Shown here piece after piece: positions 61,459 to 64,000 of a stretch of 64,000 nt of DNA. A program made the translations under genes and the position numbers. This DNA comes from Rana temporaria (taxonomy: Eukaryota; Chordata; Amphibia; Anura; Ranidae), in assembly GCF_905171775.1 (NCBI RefSeq), contig NC_053499.1, forward strand, positions 138,244,422-138,308,421, written 5' to 3'. Below the pieces are notes generated by a model. That model was given only the letters and a program-made list of their open reading frames with translations. It searched no databases and had not been told where the DNA came from. Position 1 is the first letter of the stretch. Each line of letters opens with the position of its first letter.

Positions 61459-62190
61459 GGGCTAGATTCATAAAGACTTACGACGGCGTATCAGTAGATA
61501 CGCTGTCGTAAGTTCGAATGCGCGCCGTCGTATCTGTAAGCGGTATGATCAAATTGAGATACGCTTCTCTGTTGCTAAGATACGACCGGCGTAAGTCTCC
61601 TACGCCGTCGTATCTTAGCTGCATATTTACGCTGGCCGCTAGGGGCATGTACGTCGATTTACGCCGAGAATATGCAAATGATCAAGATACGCCTATTCAC
61701 GAACGTACGCACCGCCGTCGCATGTAAGATAGCGCCGTTTACGTAAGGCGTTTTCAGGCGTAAAGATAAACCACCAAAAAGATGGCGCAGCCAATGTTAA
61801 GTTTGGATGTCGGACAGCCGTCAAATTTCATGTTGTTTACGTCGTTTGCATAAGCTGATTCAGAATGGGTCTGGGCGTAGGTTACGTTCACATCGAAAGC
61901 AATGAGTATTTGCGACGTGATACTGAGAATGCACGCGCATGTGCCGTACGATCGGCGCTTCATTTACATGTATGGTAATGAATCGTGAATTCATTACCAT
62001 ACAACACGCCCCCTACCTGCCTATTTTGAATTAGGCGGGGTTACGCCGGGCCATTTGCTCTACGCCGACGTAACTTAGGAGGCAAGTGCTTTGTAAATAC
62101 AGTACTTGCCTCACTATGTTACGTCGGCGTAGTGCAAATGGGATGCGCTACGCCGACCTAAAGATAGGCGGCTGTACGTGAATCTAGCTG
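61459..62190. mobile_element. CpG-rich MITE, GGGCTAGATTCATAAAGAC (732 bp)
   Basis: It starts GGGCTAGATTCATAAAGACT, ends near GTGAATCTAGC, and carries GACTTACGACGGCGTATCAG and GCTACGCCGACC. It lies only 19 bases from the preceding copy and belongs to a related subfamily, also seen in part at 54945. Confidence 0.75.
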
Positions 62191-62801
62191 AATCTCTCTA
62201 TTATTAAAATACGGCGCTTTCACCCAGGCATGCTTTTTTTAGTTATACATAAGCATACATTGTACAAATGAAAACAAAATGGAAACACAAGACACACTTT
62301 ATCGTTCGACCAGTGCGTGTCTACAGTCATTATGGGTTAAAGCCGGTTAATTACTTGAAAATCAAAAGCCTGTAGCATGTTCTTGCAGAAAGAACTCAAG
62401 TGATTATGCAGAGAGAGCTATTATTGTTGTGTGAGATTCTCGGGGTAAACTGTCCTCTAGTGTCTCATAGCAATTCTGTTCAGGTCTGCATCTGCTAATA
62501 GGAGAAGACTGTACACTTCATACTATGTATACAGCATATCTTGTCCTACAGAACTGCACAAAGGAGGGCAGGAAAGCTAAAGCTTTTAGGCTTATTGCCA
62601 GGGACAACTTTATATCCTTGCATTCCTGGGTGCCATCCTAGAAAGTCTCTGGATTTAATTGTAGTCATTTATTAGTTTGGAATGAAGGAGCTCTAGGGCT
62701 TTTGCTCGCTGTCACTCTTTGTCTCTTCTCCCTTTTGAATTCACTAGTGACATCTCTGTGTTTTCTGCACCTGCTCAGACAGGTTGCAGTCTCCTCATTA
62801 A

Positions 62802-63855
62802 AGGGGTTGTAAAGCTCTGTGTTTTTTCACCTTAATGTAAGGTGACCAGATTTTTAAAATGAAATCCGGGTACGTATTTTTTGGTACTAGTAATGGCGGC
62901 AATCCGCGACTCTCTGCCCATTGCTGCCGCCGGCCGCCTCACAGCCTGTCAAGTCCTACGCTCCAGGCCCCCGACTACTACTGGGTGGGGAGCGGAGAAA
63001 GATTACTCCGCCAGGGAAGGCAAGCAGGCAGGCGGCTGGCCGGGACTTGAGCCAAGGCAGAAGAACATGCAAGCGGAGCTGGATGGGCATGCACCCAAAA
63101 CTGAAGAAATATTCCCTCCGCTTCGACCAGTGCATGATCATCAGAAAGGGGCACAGTTAATGGGAAAAAATAGACCACCCTAAGCTAGTATGAGCGGTGG
63201 AGCGGGAATGTGTAATTCAGAATATTTTTTTTAATTCTGCACTGACTGCCTTTGAAATTGCCCCAGCCCCTGTTCAAATCCAATCTGGGGACAAAACCGG
63301 GGACAGACTCGGTCACAGTCAGATTAAGAAAGATTTGGGGCAGATTGAGTGTCCTCAATCTGGGGACTTTGCCCAGAAACCGTGGATGTCTGGTCACCCT
63401 ACCTTAATACAGCCTATGCATTAGGGTGAAAAAACACCTTGCACTCTCCGACCTTCCCAAGCCCCCATTTTACTTACCTAAAACCCCAAATCTCCATGGG
63501 CGCGATCCAGTGTTGCTTTCCCCCAGCTTTTGTGGGCTCTTCATTGGATAATTGATAGCAGTGCAGCCATTGGCTCCCACTGCTGTCAATCAAATCAATG
63601 ATGCGGTGTGCCAGGGGGCAGGGCCGAGTGATACAGTTGACTGCTATGGCTGCATGGGAGCGCGCCCGCAAGCTAACCCCCTTGGAAGAGCGCTTCCCAG
63701 AGGGGGGTAAGCTGTTGCGGGAGGAGCCGAGACAGCTGCCGAGGGACCCCAGAAGACGAAGATCCGGGCCACTCTATGCAAAACCACCTGGCACAGTGGA
63801 GGTAAGTATGGTATGTTTGTTATTTAAAAAAATAAAATAAACATTTACAACCCCT
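62802..63855. mobile_element. TTAA-flanked Kolobok-like element split by a hAT-like MITE
   Basis: TTAA at 62798-62801 precedes AGGGGTTGTAAAGCTCTGTG, and AACATTTACAACCCCT precedes TTAA at 63856-63859. The termini match the element at 12652. The insertion at 62838-63401 interrupts it near its left end. Confidence 0.75.
62838..63401. mobile_element. hAT-like MITE, TARGGTGACCAGA ends, nested
   Basis: TAAGGTGACCAGA and TCTGGTCACCCTA are inverted termini flanked by CCTTAATG (62830-62837) and CCTTAATA (63402-63409), an 8-bp duplication with one change. The open frames inside have no recognisable protein character. Confidence 0.8.
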
Positions 63856-64000
63856 TTAATGCCCATGAATGTGGTCTTCAGACTTCATTTTGGAAGAGAT
63901 TGTCTCTACAATTATAGTGGAATTAAGTATACTTGCACATGACCAGCCTAGGTCAGAGGTCACTCCCATATTGACTTTCAGCTGACCTCATACAACTCCT

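Noticed and set aside
62881..63183. Overlapping 60-100 codon frames in GC-rich sequence
   Set aside because: They lie inside the hAT-like MITE 62838-63401, with several frames open at once because of base composition.

Overview
This is vertebrate nuclear DNA, most likely from a neobatrachian frog of the ranoid/ranid group. I infer this from repeats rather than a database hit: MITEs with termini such as GTACACACGATCGG, CpG-rich elements built on CGACGGCGTATC and ending in GGGCCAGATTCAC, TTAA-flanked elements starting AGGGGTTGTAAAGG, and a palindromic element beginning CAAACTGGTGGCCCTCCAG. There are no operons, phage, plasmid or CRISPR features. Coding density is very low, and nearly all long open frames lie in microsatellites or transposons.

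The one gene I can identify is cadherin-8 (CDH8), transcribed leftward (minus strand). Its first coding exon is at 8304-8555, with 5' UTR in the same exon to about 8756. It encodes signal peptide, propeptide, furin site and the start of the mature EC1 domain. The 84 codons match the length I recall for the same region of mammalian CDH8, and the exon ends at a GTATGT donor. A putative non-coding first exon lies at about 32813-33240, giving an intron 1 of about 24 kb. Positions 1-8303 are the start of intron 2. Everything right of about 33.3 kb is upstream of the promoter, and I see no other gene there.

Layout: 0-3 kb, intron 2 with five MITEs. 3-8.3 kb, mostly unique intron with a retroelement tail and a MITE nested in an older repeat. 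8.3-8.76 kb, CDH8 exon. 8.76-32.8 kb, intron 1: MITEs, a LINE 3' remnant, a GATA/GAAA block, a 58-bp minisatellite, a nested transposon with a TA microsatellite, a low-repeat stretch at about 25.7-29.5 kb that could hold conserved elements, and two small tandem arrays at 29.5-31 kb. 32.8-33.5 kb, putative first exon and promoter. 33.5-48.2 kb, an unusual series of tandem arrays with units of about 215, 80 and 28 bp, AT/ATT/TCTA blocks, a GGAT array, alternating AAT/ATT blocks and a 21-24 bp minisatellite. 49-64 kb, intergenic DNA dominated by MITEs, many nested or paired.

I did not find a new gene system. The observations most worth checking are the CDH8 5' structure, the satellite array abutting its promoter, several higher-order satellites, a near-perfect 288-bp palindrome of retroelement tails with a hammerhead-like motif, and an inverted pair of related elements at 53.5 and 56.1 kb.
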